A stretch of DNA of 64,000 bases from Anagrus nilaparvatae (Eukaryota; Arthropoda; Insecta; Hymenoptera; Mymaridae). The notes beneath the pieces are model-generated. The model saw nothing but the letters and a program-made list of their open reading frames with translations, was not told where the DNA came from and ran no database searches. Numbering within the stretch: position 1 is the stretch's first letter; each line of letters opens with the position of its first letter. The position numbers and the translations under genes are program-made. The stretch covers positions 2,110,501 to 2,174,500 of the forward strand of contig JAKSXM010000007.1 of NCBI GenBank assembly GCA_022575985.1, in the 5' to 3' direction. Shown in pieces: positions 35,806-48,115 of the stretch.

Positions 35806-38520
35806 TAAATTTTCTATAAAACCTATTTTAAATATTTGGTTGCTTTATTAATATTTAAAAATTTTAAAAACATATCAAATTTTTTAAAATAACTGCTGGA
35901 CTAATATATAAATAAATCATATTTATAAACCAATTCAATGAATAAAAACATTTATTATTACGTCGTTATTGCGTATGCCAATTAATAAAAAAAATGATAA
36001 CAAAATAATATAGACAAACAATATAATGGTAGAAAAATATTTGGATGCTTCTCGAACTTATCTTATTCTGATAAATTATTTAAATAGATATTTATTGAAA
36101 ACATGAAAAAATTAAAAATATCTATATTTTTTATAATTTAAGTATCAACTTGCACGAGTATTGATATTAATTATAATGATCATTATTATGATTTACAGTT
36201 TAGTTGTAATTACAAAATTACAAATTATTTTGCATGTAAAATCAGTAAGCATTTGCATGGGAAAATACTAACAGGAGTATATATCCAATGTAGGTTTCCT
36301 CTAATTTTATTTGAATTTGTGAAGGCTCATTATTAATTATTCATTAAATCAAACAATATTTGCCCCTTCCTCCCCCAATAAATTTAGAGTTTCACTAAGT
36401 GTTCTCTTTCACGTTTAAAATGTTTCACGTTAAAAATAATTTCCATAAAAATTTTAACAATTTATTTGAGTCCATAATTATTTTAAAAAATAAAGGAATG
36501 GAACCTAATAAAAGGCTTGCATGGGGTCTGAATTTTTATAATTATTTTCATTACGCTGAAACTAGATAAAAAATTTAGTTTTTTTTAAATTCTCCAATGT
36601 ATAGGTAGTTATAAAGGAGCAAATCGACCGCAGTTGCACCCTATGGGACCTCAGTGTTACTATATTTTCAATGTAAAAATATGACGTCATTTATTTTTTA
36701 ATTTTAGTTTTTTTGAAAAAATATTTTTCATATAATTTTATAATATGCAAAAAATTATAAAAATTTTGACCTAAACAGGTTATTATGTGATTTTACCCAC
36801 ATACGCAGTTAAAGTCAAATAATTTTCTTTCGTAACAGAAATGAATAAATCATAATTATCACAAATGGAAAATAAAGTAATTTTTTTCTATACATTCATA
36901 AAATAGGAAATTCATAATTTTAAGATATCAAAAAATAATTAACTTCCGCTTACATATTATTAAAAGCTGTAAAATATAATTATACCAAAGAATTTATTCT
37001 TTCACATATTATTAAGAACTAGAAATTACCAGAATCTATAACTTATTAAAAAAAAAATAAAAATGTTCTCATTACTGCAAATTTATTTATTTATTTAATA
37101 TTTTCATACATGTGAAAATTTAACGGGTATGTACTACCCTTTACAGTTGATATACAGTTTGATTGGTCTAGTTGTACTTTATTTGAACTAAAACTATATT
37201 AAAATTTAAGTTTAAAGGCTATAAATAAACATATAATAAATTAATTAAATTTTATATTATATACATTTGACTTATATTCATAAAATAAATAAACAATTAA
37301 TGTACAACTTAGTTGAATTCAATGAATATAAGAAAAAGCAAATCTTAACAGATTTATTTGCAGTCTCTTAGTTTTTAGAGTAATTTTTTAAAATTCCCTG
37401 GAAGCAAATCTAGGAGTTTTGGTAGCTTTATAGCAAAAAAATATTAAATTTTAATTGGTTTTTATTAGTGTATCATATAAACATTTTTCATTATTTTAAG
37501 ATTAATTTTGGTTAAAAATGTGTTAACCCTATAACAACGGCATATTGGAAAAATGATCAAAATAATGAAAGGATGAGTTTTCTAGGGTTTTTGTACCTTT
37601 TGCATAAGTCAAAACAACAGTTTTTTATAAAATCCATCTCCAAAAAAAGTTTGTAGATTTAAGTTTTCATAAAATAACATGCAATCTCAATCTAAAAAGG
37701 GCATTCGGTTTTAATTTTTACCTCATAATTATCTTGAAATCTGAAAAAATTCAAAATAAAATACGTTGCGAAAGGGGCAATAAACTATATATAACATAAG
37801 AATATAAATTTTCAGTAAAATTTTTTACACATTTTTTATTATTGTAGTTATTACTTCTTAGAATTTTTCATCGATAATTCACTATTGGATCTACCATAAG
37901 TGAAATTTCAAACAACCAAAAAATCCTCTTTGCCGAAATACTCAAGAATTTAAATATAATAATGAATTAATCCAGATTTTTAAATGATTTAAAGATTATT
38001 AAAATGATTGACACTTCCGTGAGCAATATTATTCCGTTATTACATTTATTTATAAATTATTGTATTTAATTATTATGATTAAATTTATGTTTTTATTAAA
38101 TCATATTTTATTCTGTTGATAAAACTGTTGTTTAAAACATGTAGACTCAGATTAAAATATTTTTACAAAAATTTACTAGGAAATCAAATTTTAATTTACA
38201 GTTAAATTAATCTAACCGATTTATAAATATATTCTACGTTAGCAATTAAAGAATTTGCAAATTCGTATGACATATGGGCAGATCTCTCCAAGTGGTAACA
38301 TTGCATAAATTAACATTTTCATGAAAACCAAGTATTCACTTTGAAAAAAAGTTGTTTATATCTTCAGCTCATCTTAAGCCTCAAAATATTTTTTAAATAA
38401 ACTACTCCAAAATAAAAAAAAAAAAAAAAAAGAAACTATTTTTATTATTAGTATATATACACGCCTCGAACACAATTAAAATCACTCTTTTTTGTCCCTA
38501 ACCTAGTGATTGTTTGGAGC
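35806..38520. other. AT-rich intergenic region
   Basis: About 2.7 kb with no frame over 60 codons and no clear long repeat. I see only A/T runs and scattered single-copy sequence. Confidence 0.5.
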
Positions 38521-38529
38521 GTTGGATCA

Positions 38530-39290
38530 TTGACCAAATTTCAATTTTGTCAAAAACTGTGTTAAGTAAATTTTGCTACTTACAGTTTTCAAAGGCATTC
38601 GACCTAAAAATTGAAATTTAGTACATAAAAATGATTTTTTTCATACAGATATGAATTGCCAGGGAAAAATACATCGATTTTAAAAAATAGTATTTTAAGT
38701 ATCAAGGGCGTAAAAGTTTCGGCACTAGCGTGAGCACTAGCACGAGTGCTCGGCGAAGCCGGGCACGAGTGATTTGTGTTCACGCTCGTGTCTAAAGTAT
38801 TTCGCCCATGGTGCTTACACTATTTTTTGCCCCCCTAGGCGTAGAACGAGTTCAGAAAATTCTTTACGCACGAGTTTTACGCCCGGGAGGGCAAAAAAAA
38901 TTATTATTTTACGTTGAAAATCAAGCAAGTAATGCATGTTTAAAGTTCAGAAACAGGCTTTTTTCAATAAAATTTCAATCTTTTTTAAGACGAATTTGAG
39001 CAAAATCTTAAATTGACGATAACTTGGCTAAATTTCATCGTAAAAAGATAAGTTTTTTTTTCTTCTGGGGTGGTTTTTCCCTGGCAATCAGATTCTTTTA
39101 TCTATTTTTTAAAAATTTTATTTACCTAAAAAGTTATTTTAAAAATTTGGGGTAGCTCAGATACGAAAAACACGGTTTTTGACATAAAAGTGAAAAAATC
39201 TTTTTGACACCTATCGCCGATTTCTTGTTCACGATTTTTTTCGGTTTTTTGAAGGTTCAAACTACCTGAAAACACGGGTCCGCGGAACCG
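38530..39290. repeat. Half copy of foldback family F1 with an insertion
   Basis: Sequence matches one arm of 21057-22247, reading out through TTTGGGGTAGCTCAGATACG and CACCTATCGCCGATTTCTTG to AAAACACGGGTC. At 38697-38897 it is interrupted by a copy of the AAGTATCAAGGGCG repeat, flanked by the arm's A-rich tract. Confidence 0.75.
38697..38897. repeat. AAGTATCAAGGGCG-family repeat copy
   Basis: Best-preserved copy: it runs from AAGTATCAAGGGCGTAAAAG to ACGCACGAGTTTTACGCCCG, with an internal small palindrome CTCGGCGAAGCCGGGCACGAG. Closely matches 13049-13235. Confidence 0.75.
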
Positions 39291-39500
39291 GACAGTCATC
39301 AGCAGGCTTAATAAAATATGAATAAAATTTGATAAGGCAAACAAATTTTTTATCTTATAATTAATCAGTATCATTCAAAAATGTATTTTAAATTCAAAAG
39401 AAATTTAAAAAAAAATTTTTTTCTTTGAAAATTTTCTTATTTTCAATGTATTAATTTATTTAATTTGATGCCCCGTTCCGCGGAACCGGCCGTTACCTCG
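39285..39500. repeat. Segment bounded by TCCGCGGAACCGG repeats
   Basis: The word TCCGCGGAACCGG occurs at about 39280 and 39478 around an AT-rich core. It interrupts an F1 arm, since the F1 end reappears at 39640-39700. It may be an insertion, but its ends are not defined. Confidence 0.4.
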
Positions 39501-39639
39501 TTTCGGGCGTAACATATATACTATAATATTCATATACTACCAACCTATGCTTATTTTTTAGTAATTTTTTTCCTGCTCCCTAGTAGTTTCTAGTGAGAAG
39601 GATGAATATAAGCATAAGATGGTAGTATACAAATATTCG

Positions 39640-39700
39640 TACATATGAGCAATTATTTTAAAAGTGATACTTAATTTGAGCCTGGAATCGTAATTTACAC
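39640..39700. repeat. Terminal fragment of foldback family F1
   Basis: Reads CATATGAGCAATTATTTTAA and TGAGCCTGGAATCGTAATTT, the F1 end. It is separated from the F1 arm at 38530-39290 by inserted sequence. Confidence 0.7.
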
Positions 39701-41572
39701 TTTGCAAAAAAACATTTTTTAACAATATATTTTAATTTTATGTGCAATTTTTGCAAAAAAAGAAATTAAATTCAAATTTTAGCGCGCTAAAAAGCATAAG
39801 AAGTAGGAAGATAAGAAGCCCATCTAAATTCACCCTAATATATTGATAAACAAGCGTTACAATATTACAATATTACAAACAATTTTATCAAACTTTTATA
39901 ACATTTTTTTTACATGGCTTAACTTTAATTATACGAACATTGGTTTTCTTTTCACGTATTGTTATTTTTCTCAATATACTCAACCAATTAAAATTTGATA
40001 AGTAATAAAACCAAAGCAATTCCAAAAATAATACTGATAAATAACAAATCATTCCAACGATCATAACAAAAAGAAGGATTATAATTAGCGCATCCTCCTC
40101 TTCCTCCTCATTAACCTCATCATATTTTATTCGTTTATCGATTTTATTAGCATTATCATATTCAGATCTCCATTTAACATTCAACCCTGCTTCTGATATC
40201 CATACGTCCGTTTTAGCAAATTTACTTAGAAATGGAGAAGGGTTTTGAAAAGATAGAATTTCCGATCCTTCGTAAAAGACTAAATCGCTTATTTTATGTT
40301 TTATTCCATCCAAAATAAAGTTATTATCATACAGCCATTTTTTCACATTATCAATACTCGCAATGTGAACTTTATTTTGAGCAAATGTTAAATCTGCAAT
40401 CTCTACTTTAGCGATTTTTGCAACTTCGTAGACTTCGTCTTTTAAAAAATTGTTCGTTGCATCTTGTAAAATATAGATATTATCTGTAAATATAACCGTA
40501 ATATTTTTATCAAATATATCTTTAAAATTTTCAACAACGGGTTTCTCTTTATTTTCAAATTTCATGCTCGTCAAATCAGAAACGATTTCATTAAGGAAAA
40601 AAAATGAAGCGACGAATAGAGTTAAGAATATTAATTGAGATTTTAAGGAACGCCGAAAATTTATATTAACGCCGAATCCTAATAAAAAACTGTAAATCTT
40701 AAAAACTGACCATTCTTTTATTGAAAACTTAAATAAATAAATAATGGACAAAAATAAAAATATTATTCCAGAAAAGTAAATAACAAATTTCATCATATTT
40801 TTGAAAAATTTAATACTTTTTTCATTAATTAACGGAACTAAGAAAACAAATTTCGCTGATTGTAAAAGGTAAACGCTTCTTACATTCTTGCTAATCGTAG
40901 AGAATGTTTTAGAAATAAAGGTATCTAATTTATACTGTTTCAGCAATGCAGGATTAATTTCATATTCGTGTATAATTATAAATTCTGTAGTTACATTAAG
41001 TGAATTCAAAAAGTATTCGTACGATTTTAATAAGAATATCAGTGTATATGCATCATTTTGATTAGAATAATTTATGGTATAATTTTTATAACAACCCGGC
41101 CAACCTGCAGTTTTAGTTACTCCAGCTCTCATAACATAACCTTGAATATTATCGAATTTATTTGGAAAATATTTAACAATTGTTTTCGGTTTATAATTTT
41201 GAATTATTGCTTTATCATGGAAAAATTCATGATTAATAATTGACAAATTTTGACGAGGAGCGCATTGTAGAATAGTAAAATCAATAAAGTTATTTAAAGT
41301 TGCCGTTTCTAATAGATATTCAATTAAAGTCGGTGAATTTTGATAACGGTTAATAATTAAAAGAATTTTAGTGCCTGTTAAGTAAAATTCAGACCCACGT
41401 AAAAAATTATTAAGATCTTTTTATGATCTTATTAATATCTTAATAATCATTTATTAATATCTTAATAAGATCTTAATAATAGATTAAAAATCTATTATTA
41501 AGATCTTAATAAGACGAAAAAGAAAAACATGTAGTTTTATTTTTTAAAACCTAATAAGTTATTGATTTTACT

Positions 41573-42780
41573 TAGAGGTGGACGATACGAGACGATACCG
41601 AGACTTTAGGCTTGTCTCGTCTCGGTATCGGAAATTTCGAAATTTTGCAGTCTCGTCTCGGTCTCGTCTCGGTCTCGTCTCGATCTCGTCTCTTTTTCGA
41701 GAAAGTCTCGAAAAAATTAAAGTTTTTCTTCAGGAAAATTATAAAAATAAAATTTTCAACTATTTATATACAAACAATTACAAATTTATAAATTCCTGTG
41801 AGACTAAAGCGTCCTCTGAGCTGAGTTTCTTTTATGGCTAATAAAATAACCTGACAATTTTTATCAAGCAGTTATTCTTTTGTAAAATTATAGATAAAAA
41901 AATATTGTTTTTGATTAAAATTGTATACATTTGAAAAAAAATTTTTTATCTGCAATAAATTACTGTAACGTATTTTTAAGATTTAAAATAATAATGTTTC
42001 TAAATTATCTTTGACGGTTGATTATTATTGATATTATTTGATGGTTGGTTAGCTGATCATAAAACAGAATCCTTTTACGGAATAACAGCCCATATTTTAT
42101 TGATGAACACTGGATTTTACGTTCAATAACTTTAGATTTTATACTATCAACTAGGAGCCAAACATTCAGGAATAGTATATTACGACCCATGGCCAGAAAA
42201 ATAAAGAATGGCCCAAATCGCACGTAAATTACTTTCCGAGGCGAAGCCGAGGATGGTAAACTGCGATTTGGGGCATTCTTTTTTTATGGCCCAGGGTCGT
42301 ATACGATTTTTCTGCATCAGTGTCGAGAAAACACGTCTTTGCCGGACTAGCAGCAGCCGGGAAATACGTGCTTTTTGGCCGCCGACCAGAAAAAGATTTA
42401 GCCCATATACTTTTTCAAGCCTTAAAAGATTATGAGATCGAGGGGATAATTCAAGGTATCACTGTTAATAATGTATCATCAAATAAAACTTAATGTTTAA
42501 GAAAATTTATGCAGTGATAAATCAAAGAAAACTAAATTATAAATATTTTTTAAGTACACAGTCTTAATAAAAATATTAATTTTAATGCTTATTGTAAAAA
42601 TTTAAATTAACTAAATGTATTAATAACTTTTTTTTCGAGACGAGACTTCCCGAGAGTCTCGATATGAATGTCTCGTCTCGTCCCGAATTTTCTACAAATG
42701 CTCTCGTCTCGGTCTCGTCTCGATTTCGAGACGAGACCGAGACGAGACCGATACTGGTCTCGCAGTCTCGTCCACCTCTA
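41573..42780. mobile_element. 1.2-kb hAT-like non-autonomous element
   Basis: Ends TAGAGGTGGACGA and its complement TCGTCCACCTCTA are flanked by a perfect 8-bp duplication ATTTTACT (41565-41572 and 42781-42788), as expected for hAT. Subterminal stretches are arrays of GTCTCGTCTCG-type words in opposite directions. No transposase frame. The insertion point is in the left arm of the palindromic transposon, and the intact sequence is visible in the right arm. Confidence 0.9.
42180..42300. repeat. Small palindrome within the hAT-like element
   Basis: ACGACCCATGGCCAGAAAAA pairs with TTTTTATGGCCCAGGGTCGT around a core containing CGAAGCCGAGGATGGTAAAC. The core also occurs, inverted, at 57960-58025, so it is a dispersed repeat inserted or captured here. 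Confidence 0.65.
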
Positions 42781-45362
42781 ATTTTACTTATTCAGGTGGA
42801 AAACTCATGCGTAAAAATTAGCTCGGAGCTTCCTGTTCTCGTTGTATGTTCAAGTAAACCAAAAACCTCGTTATCACCATAGGTGAAAAATTTTATACAT
42901 GTATGCGACCACGACTAATGTCAAAATTTTTGCGCCTTGGCTAGTTCGTTGAAAAGCTATTTTTTACTCAAAACGTACGTTTTCCAGAACAACAGAACAC
43001 CCTCCACGCCCATGGTGCTTAGGATATTATTTGCCTCCCTAGGCGTACAAAGTTTGCAGAAAGCTCCGTGAAAGTGGGAACTACAAAATTGTATGCAATT
43101 TGTGTACATCAAAATTCTGCACAAAAATGATTGTATAAAAATTGTACGAATTTGAACAATTTTAATACAGTCAACGTAGAGAAAAGTTAATACAAATTGT
43201 TCACAATATCTAACCAAATTCGTCAAAAAAGAAATAGAGAAATTATATGGAAAAGAAGAAAAGATAATGAAAATTATTCCTTCTAAATTTATTTGCATCA
43301 CGGCACTAGAGCTCCTAAAATCCTAAAAATAAAAGGACACATTCATATTCTTCATATTTCTATCAAAATTCTTGGTGATATTCCTCGAATTGTTTATTTT
43401 TTATTTTAGACATTACTTTTTTTAAAACTTCTTTTTTTAATAATTAATTTCAATCAGACTTGTGAAAAAATCATAGTTCACGAATCGCACTTTAAAATAA
43501 TAATCGATAAAAAAATAAAACTTTTGCAAAAATTAGGTTATTAAAAAAAAAAAATATTAATTTACAACGAGGGGTCAGTTTGGTTCGTCTTGATAAACTG
43601 ATCATTTTTTTTTATTTTGACAATTGTTTATTTACAATTAAAAATGTAACTAAGCAACGATTCAATTAATAAAAAAAAATAATCAGTTTATCACGATTAG
43701 CCAAACTGACCGCTCATCGTAAATTGATATTTTTTGAATAACCTAGTTTTTACATAAGTTTTATTTTTTTATCAGTATTTTAAAGTTAGATTTGCGAACT
43801 AAGAAGAATGCTTTACAAGCCTGTATAAAATCAAATATTGATAAAAGTTTTTTTTTTTTTTAATAAATGATGCCTAAAATAAAAGTTTAAAATATAAAAA
43901 TTTGATTTTTCTGTGAAAAAATTAATTTTCTCTAGAAAAAACCAATTTGAGAAATATCACCAAGAATTTTGATAGAAATATGAAGAATATGGATGTGTCC
44001 TTTTATTTTTAGGATTTTAGGAACTATCTAGATCTGGTATCTAGCGTGTGAGACAATAAAATTTGCAGCAGAACAAAATTTAGAAGGAATAATTTTCATT
44101 TTTCTTTTCTTCTTTTCCATATAATTTCTCTATTTCTTTTTTGACGAATCTGGTTAGATATTGTGAAAAATTTGTATTAACTTTTCTCTACGTTGACTGT
44201 ATTAAAATTGTTCAAATTCGTACAATTTTTATACAATCATTTTTGTGCAGAATTTTGATGTACACAAATTGCATACAATTTTGTAGTTCCCACTTTCACG
44301 GAGCTTTCTGCAAACTTTGTACGCCTAGGGAGGCAAATAATATCCTAAGCACCATGGGCGTGGAGGGTGTTCTGGTGTTCTCACTAGCGCTAAAATTTTA
44401 CGCCCTTGATACTTAGACGTAATATTTAACTCCCGAATAATACAGTTTCATTAATCTTTATAAAGCTTTAAGGCTTTTTTAAAATTGACTAAAAATCTTA
44501 AACGTATAGTGACGGAAAACGTACGTTTTGAGTAAAAAATAGCTTTTCAACGAACTAGCCAAGGCGCAAAAATTTTGACATTAGTCGTGGTCGCATACAT
44601 GTATAAAATTTTTCACCTATGGTGATAACGAGGTTTTTGGTTTACTTGAACATACAACGAGAACAGGAAGCTCCGAGCTAATTTTTACGCGTGAGTTTTC
44701 CACCTGAATAAGTAAAATCAATAACTTATTAGGTTTTAAAAAATAAAACTACATGTTTTTCTTTTTCGTCTTATTAAGATCTTAATAATAGATTTTTAAA
44801 CTATTATTAAGATCTTATTAAGATATTAATAAAAGATTATTAAGATATTAATAAGATCATAAAAAGATCTTAATAATTTTTTACGTGGGGAACTTCTTAT
44901 AAATTTCAAAGCTTTTAAAAATTTATAGTAAAATTCTAATTTATTATCTTCAGTTATAACAATTAAGTTGAGAGGTGAGCTAAGGTTACGATTATACGAA
45001 ACCTCGTACCGAGAAAGATTTATCAGTGTTGGAGGATGATTCAGATCAACAGTTGCTGTTGGAATTTGACTTATTATATTTTCATAAATTAATTGATAAC
45101 TGCAATGATTGATTAAATCGCTTTTATTCTTGAAGTCTGAATGTAAGGTCACCCTGATTGGTTTAACTTCACTTAAAAGCTGGTTTGTCAAGCTTTTCAT
45201 TGTATTTGAATGTATCATATCCAAAAGTTGCAATATACAAATTAAGCGCAAGATTTTCATTACTAAAATTGTATGTGCTAAAAAATAAATTTTTTTTTTT
45301 ATTATTACAAGGCATTAAAATTATTATCATCGGTCTTTAATTTAAAATTTTTAATTCAGTAG

Positions 45363-47209
45363 TTCTTTAGCTATTTTTACCCAAGTCTGAGATCGATTTC
45401 TTCAATTTAAAAAAATACCGATTGCACTGTGTTTGTTTACTGTCCAATTTTTAAAGCAGGGGGCCATTTGGCAGCTTTTTTACCAACGTTGATTATTTTC
45501 GCATTCTTAGTCACCCATTTCTTCTTTATTTTCTGAACTCCCTAAATAAGCCTAAAAAATATTTCTAAATGAACGAATATATCTCTATCCCTAAAAAAAT
45601 CATGTCACATAATTTTTCGTCTAATTTATTCGCGTTTTGATTGGTTGCGCTAAATTTGTCATGCGCGTGATTCATATTTTTTATTGGCTAGCGGTGTAAT
45701 ATACAAGAAGTTCTTCAGTCACATACGCTCGCGCATTATTAAATTTTTATTATCTTTCAAAATACTTAATTATAATTAATAAAATTTTGTATACACTGAA
45801 AAAAAAATCCGCTTGCCGCAAGCGGAATTATTCCGCTTGTGGCAAGCGGAATTTTTTTTTCTTTGCAAACAATTGCAAATGACTTGAAACGTAAAGAAAA
45901 TTAAAAAAAAACATTTTTTCTTTTCTTTTTCCAAAATTTTCTCAAATCTCGTCATACCGAAATACGCATATCCCAAGTAAGCGGGAAAAATTTTTTTTTT
46001 TAATTTTCTTTACGTTTCAAGTCATTTGCAATCGTTTGACGAGAAAAAAAATTCCGCTTGCCGCAAGCGGATTTTTTTTTCAGTGTATTTATAATTATAA
46101 TTAGTAAATATATTAAAATAAGGAAATAAGAAGTACAGTAATTTTCTCATTTTATTATAAATTCTAAAAAATTCGTCATCAATTTTATCCCATTGGTCGA
46201 TTTATTTTAAAATTTGTAAGAAAATTTTAAATATTAATTTTTTAATTTATTATAAACCGTAAAAATAGTTATAAATTTTAATAAAAAATGTTTGAAAGAA
46301 AAGAACATTACATAAGTAGACGTGGCACACTACATAAATGAAAACTGATTCGAGTATTTCGTCATCCTATTATAAAATTTCGCTGCCCAGGAAAAAAGAG
46401 AAATTTATTTTGCGGGAGGAAAAGGGTTCTAGCCCAAGGTGCGTAGCCCAGAGGTACAGTAATCAATATTTTGATTCAGATGCTATATTCAATATTTTTT
46501 CAATTCAATATTTACAACAGTTTTTATTAATGAATTGAACCAATTTTAACGTGTCTAAATATGAAATATGATTTTAAGGGGATTGGCTCGCTTCAGCGCG
46601 CAAGGGTCTTGCCCCCTAGAAGAATAAAAAAATAGCAAAATTTATAATTATACTTGATTTTTGCAGGTTACTTTGTTTTTCTTTTTTTTACAGCATTACA
46701 GAAGCCTCAAAAACGAAAAATTTTCAAAACTAGTTTTTGAGCTTAAAATTGGTTTTTAAGCACTTAAAAAGGCAAATATATGACAAAAAATGAGTTTACC
46801 ACCATAAATTATGTGGGAAACACATTTAACAAAAAAATTTTAAAAAGTGACGCTTTTGAGAAATTCATATTCGAAATTTTCTTTTAGTTTCTCCGATATT
46901 CCGAGTTTTCCTGATGTTTTACGAAAAAATATGACCAAATTAGGACTGGGCTGGATATTTTACTACCTACCTTAGAAGAAAATATTTTTAGGCTTATTTA
47001 GGGCAGTTCAGAAAATAAATAGAAACGGGTGGCTAAGAATGCGAAAAAAATCAAAATTGGAGAAATAGTTGTCAAATTGCAACTTAACCACCGAGGTCCT
47101 TGAAAATTGGACAGTAACCATTTTTTTATATACCAAACACGGAGCAGTAATTGGTATTTTTTAAATTCAAGACATCGATCTCAGACTTAGGAAAAAATAG
47201 CTAAGAATT
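45363..47209. mobile_element. 1.85-kb TIR element
   Basis: Arms of about 200-230 bases, imperfect: left TCTTTAGCTATTTTTACCCA...AGTCTGAGATCGAT...ACTGTCCAATTTT...CGCATTCTTAG, right their complements in the same order back to the end. The centre holds a nested mariner-type MITE and unrecognised sequence, with no transposase. Confidence 0.75.
45794..46085. mobile_element. 292-bp mariner-type MITE
   Basis: Begins CACTGAAAAAAA and ends in its complement, with TA on each side (45792-45793 and 46086-46087). Just inside each end is the self-complementary TCCGCTTGCCGCAAGCGGA, and the left side has a second such block. It is nested in the 45363-47209 element. Confidence 0.8.
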
Positions 47210-47239
47210 ATCGAATTATTTATTTTAAAAACATATTGT

Positions 47240-47575
47240 AACTTTTCGCACAATGGGCGAAAAACTTTTGATACTATAGCGTAATAGCTATTTATTAAAC
47301 AAGGGATGAAATATTGGTTTTGGCTTTGCGTGCAGTTGTATGCACGAGTGAGCGCAGCGAGCTAGTGCAGACAGCATGCAAAAGTCAAACCCCATATTTT
47401 TTCCCGTGTTCTAAAACATAGTTTTACATATAATGGGCAAAAAAGCCGTCTCCCTAGTGCAGAAAATAGGCTTTTTTTGCCCTAGATATGTAAACACACA
47501 TTACTCGTACCTGGCTTCGTCGAGCACTCGTGTTTGTGATCAGGCTAGTACCGAAACTTGATACTTAATTTATAC
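47240..47575. repeat. Dispersed repeat related to the AAGTATCAAGG family
   Basis: Contains GCACGAGTGAGCGCAGCGAG and ends CCGAAACTTGATACTTAA, the inverted terminus of the AAGTATCAAGGGCG repeat. GC-richer than its surroundings, non-coding. Confidence 0.55.
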
Positions 47576-47604
47576 TATTCCACACTAAAAAATAATGCAA
47601 CATA

Positions 47605-48010
47605 GAAATATATGTATTTATCCACTTTAGCCCTGGAAAGCATACATTAAATGCACCTATACTATGCTGGAATAACTAAAATTATTAAAGCACTTTCATG
47701 CGTATGTCTGCGTGTGTCGATTTATACAAAATATGTGTATAACTATTGCTTATCGAAACTGCAAAATAATATCTCTATTATTCCATCTCTTGAATAAGCC
47801 ATAGTTAGCATACAACTTGACGTATACTAGTTTTTCTAACCACTGTTCCTTGCGTTCGACATATAACCGCTAGATGGCAGGTGCTTATACTATATGTTTT
47901 CCAAGGGAGTCTAGCTTCCATGTAAAGTACTTTAAAAATTTTAGTTCTTCCAGCATGCAGGTGCATTTTGCATATTTTCCAAGGCTAAAAGTGGATAAAA
48001 AACATTAATA
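47605..48010. mobile_element. ~400-bp hairpin element
   Basis: Outer words TTATCCACTTTAGCCYTGGAAA and their complement pair, as do AAATGCACCTATACTATGCTGG-like segments with CCAGCATGCAGGTGCATTTT. The arms are imperfect with small indels. Confidence 0.7.
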
Positions 48011-48115
48011 CACACGAGACAGAATGTACCCCATCATCCGACACTTATTTATATAGAGTTTTTTAAAAGCAATAAGCGTCGAATAATGACGTAAATTCTA
48101 TCTCTTGTGTATTAA
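48005..48115. repeat. ~110-bp palindrome
   Basis: AATACACACGAGACAGAATG pairs with the complement of AATTCTATCTCTTGTGTATT, and CGACACTTATT with AATAAGCGTCG. Short hairpin element. Confidence 0.7.

Larger units (their letters stand above)
41394..44889. mobile_element. 3.5-kb palindromic (foldback) transposon in the IR gene
   Basis: Ends are CCCACGTAAAAAATTATTAA and its complement, flanked by TC on each side. The left arm (41394-41572 plus 42789 to about 43600) and right arm (about 43690-44889) are near-identical reverse complements; peptides read from the two arms agree almost perfectly (for example YVDCIKIVQIRTIFIQSF). The centre near 43560-43740 is itself palindromic (GTCAGTTTGG and its complement). 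The right arm has about 110 extra bases (44405-44515). The element has no transposase. The left arm carries a nested hAT-like insertion. Confidence 0.9.
39888..45260 (-). pseudogene. Ionotropic receptor gene split by a transposon
   Basis: The two parts, 45260-44890 and 41391-39888, belong to one intronless frame. Dropping the insert 41394-44889 plus one copy of a TC duplication gives 625 codons (624 residues), with all joins in phase. Residues 1-18 form a signal peptide (MKILRLICILQLLDMIHS). The ligand-binding part contains GWPGCYKN. Membrane segments lie near 320-338, 377-393 (IFLTLFVASFFFLNEI, followed by SDLTSMKFE) and 560-586, in the order expected for an insect IR (variant ionotropic glutamate receptor, chemosensory). 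It is a divergent IR and I cannot name the subtype. Apart from the insert no stop or frameshift is seen, so the break is recent or polymorphic. Confidence 0.85.

Noticed and set aside
42957..44416. Two frames encoding the same ~90-residue peptide on opposite strands
   Set aside because: They are the two arms of the palindromic transposon; no domain is recognisable and the sequence includes dispersed non-coding repeats.
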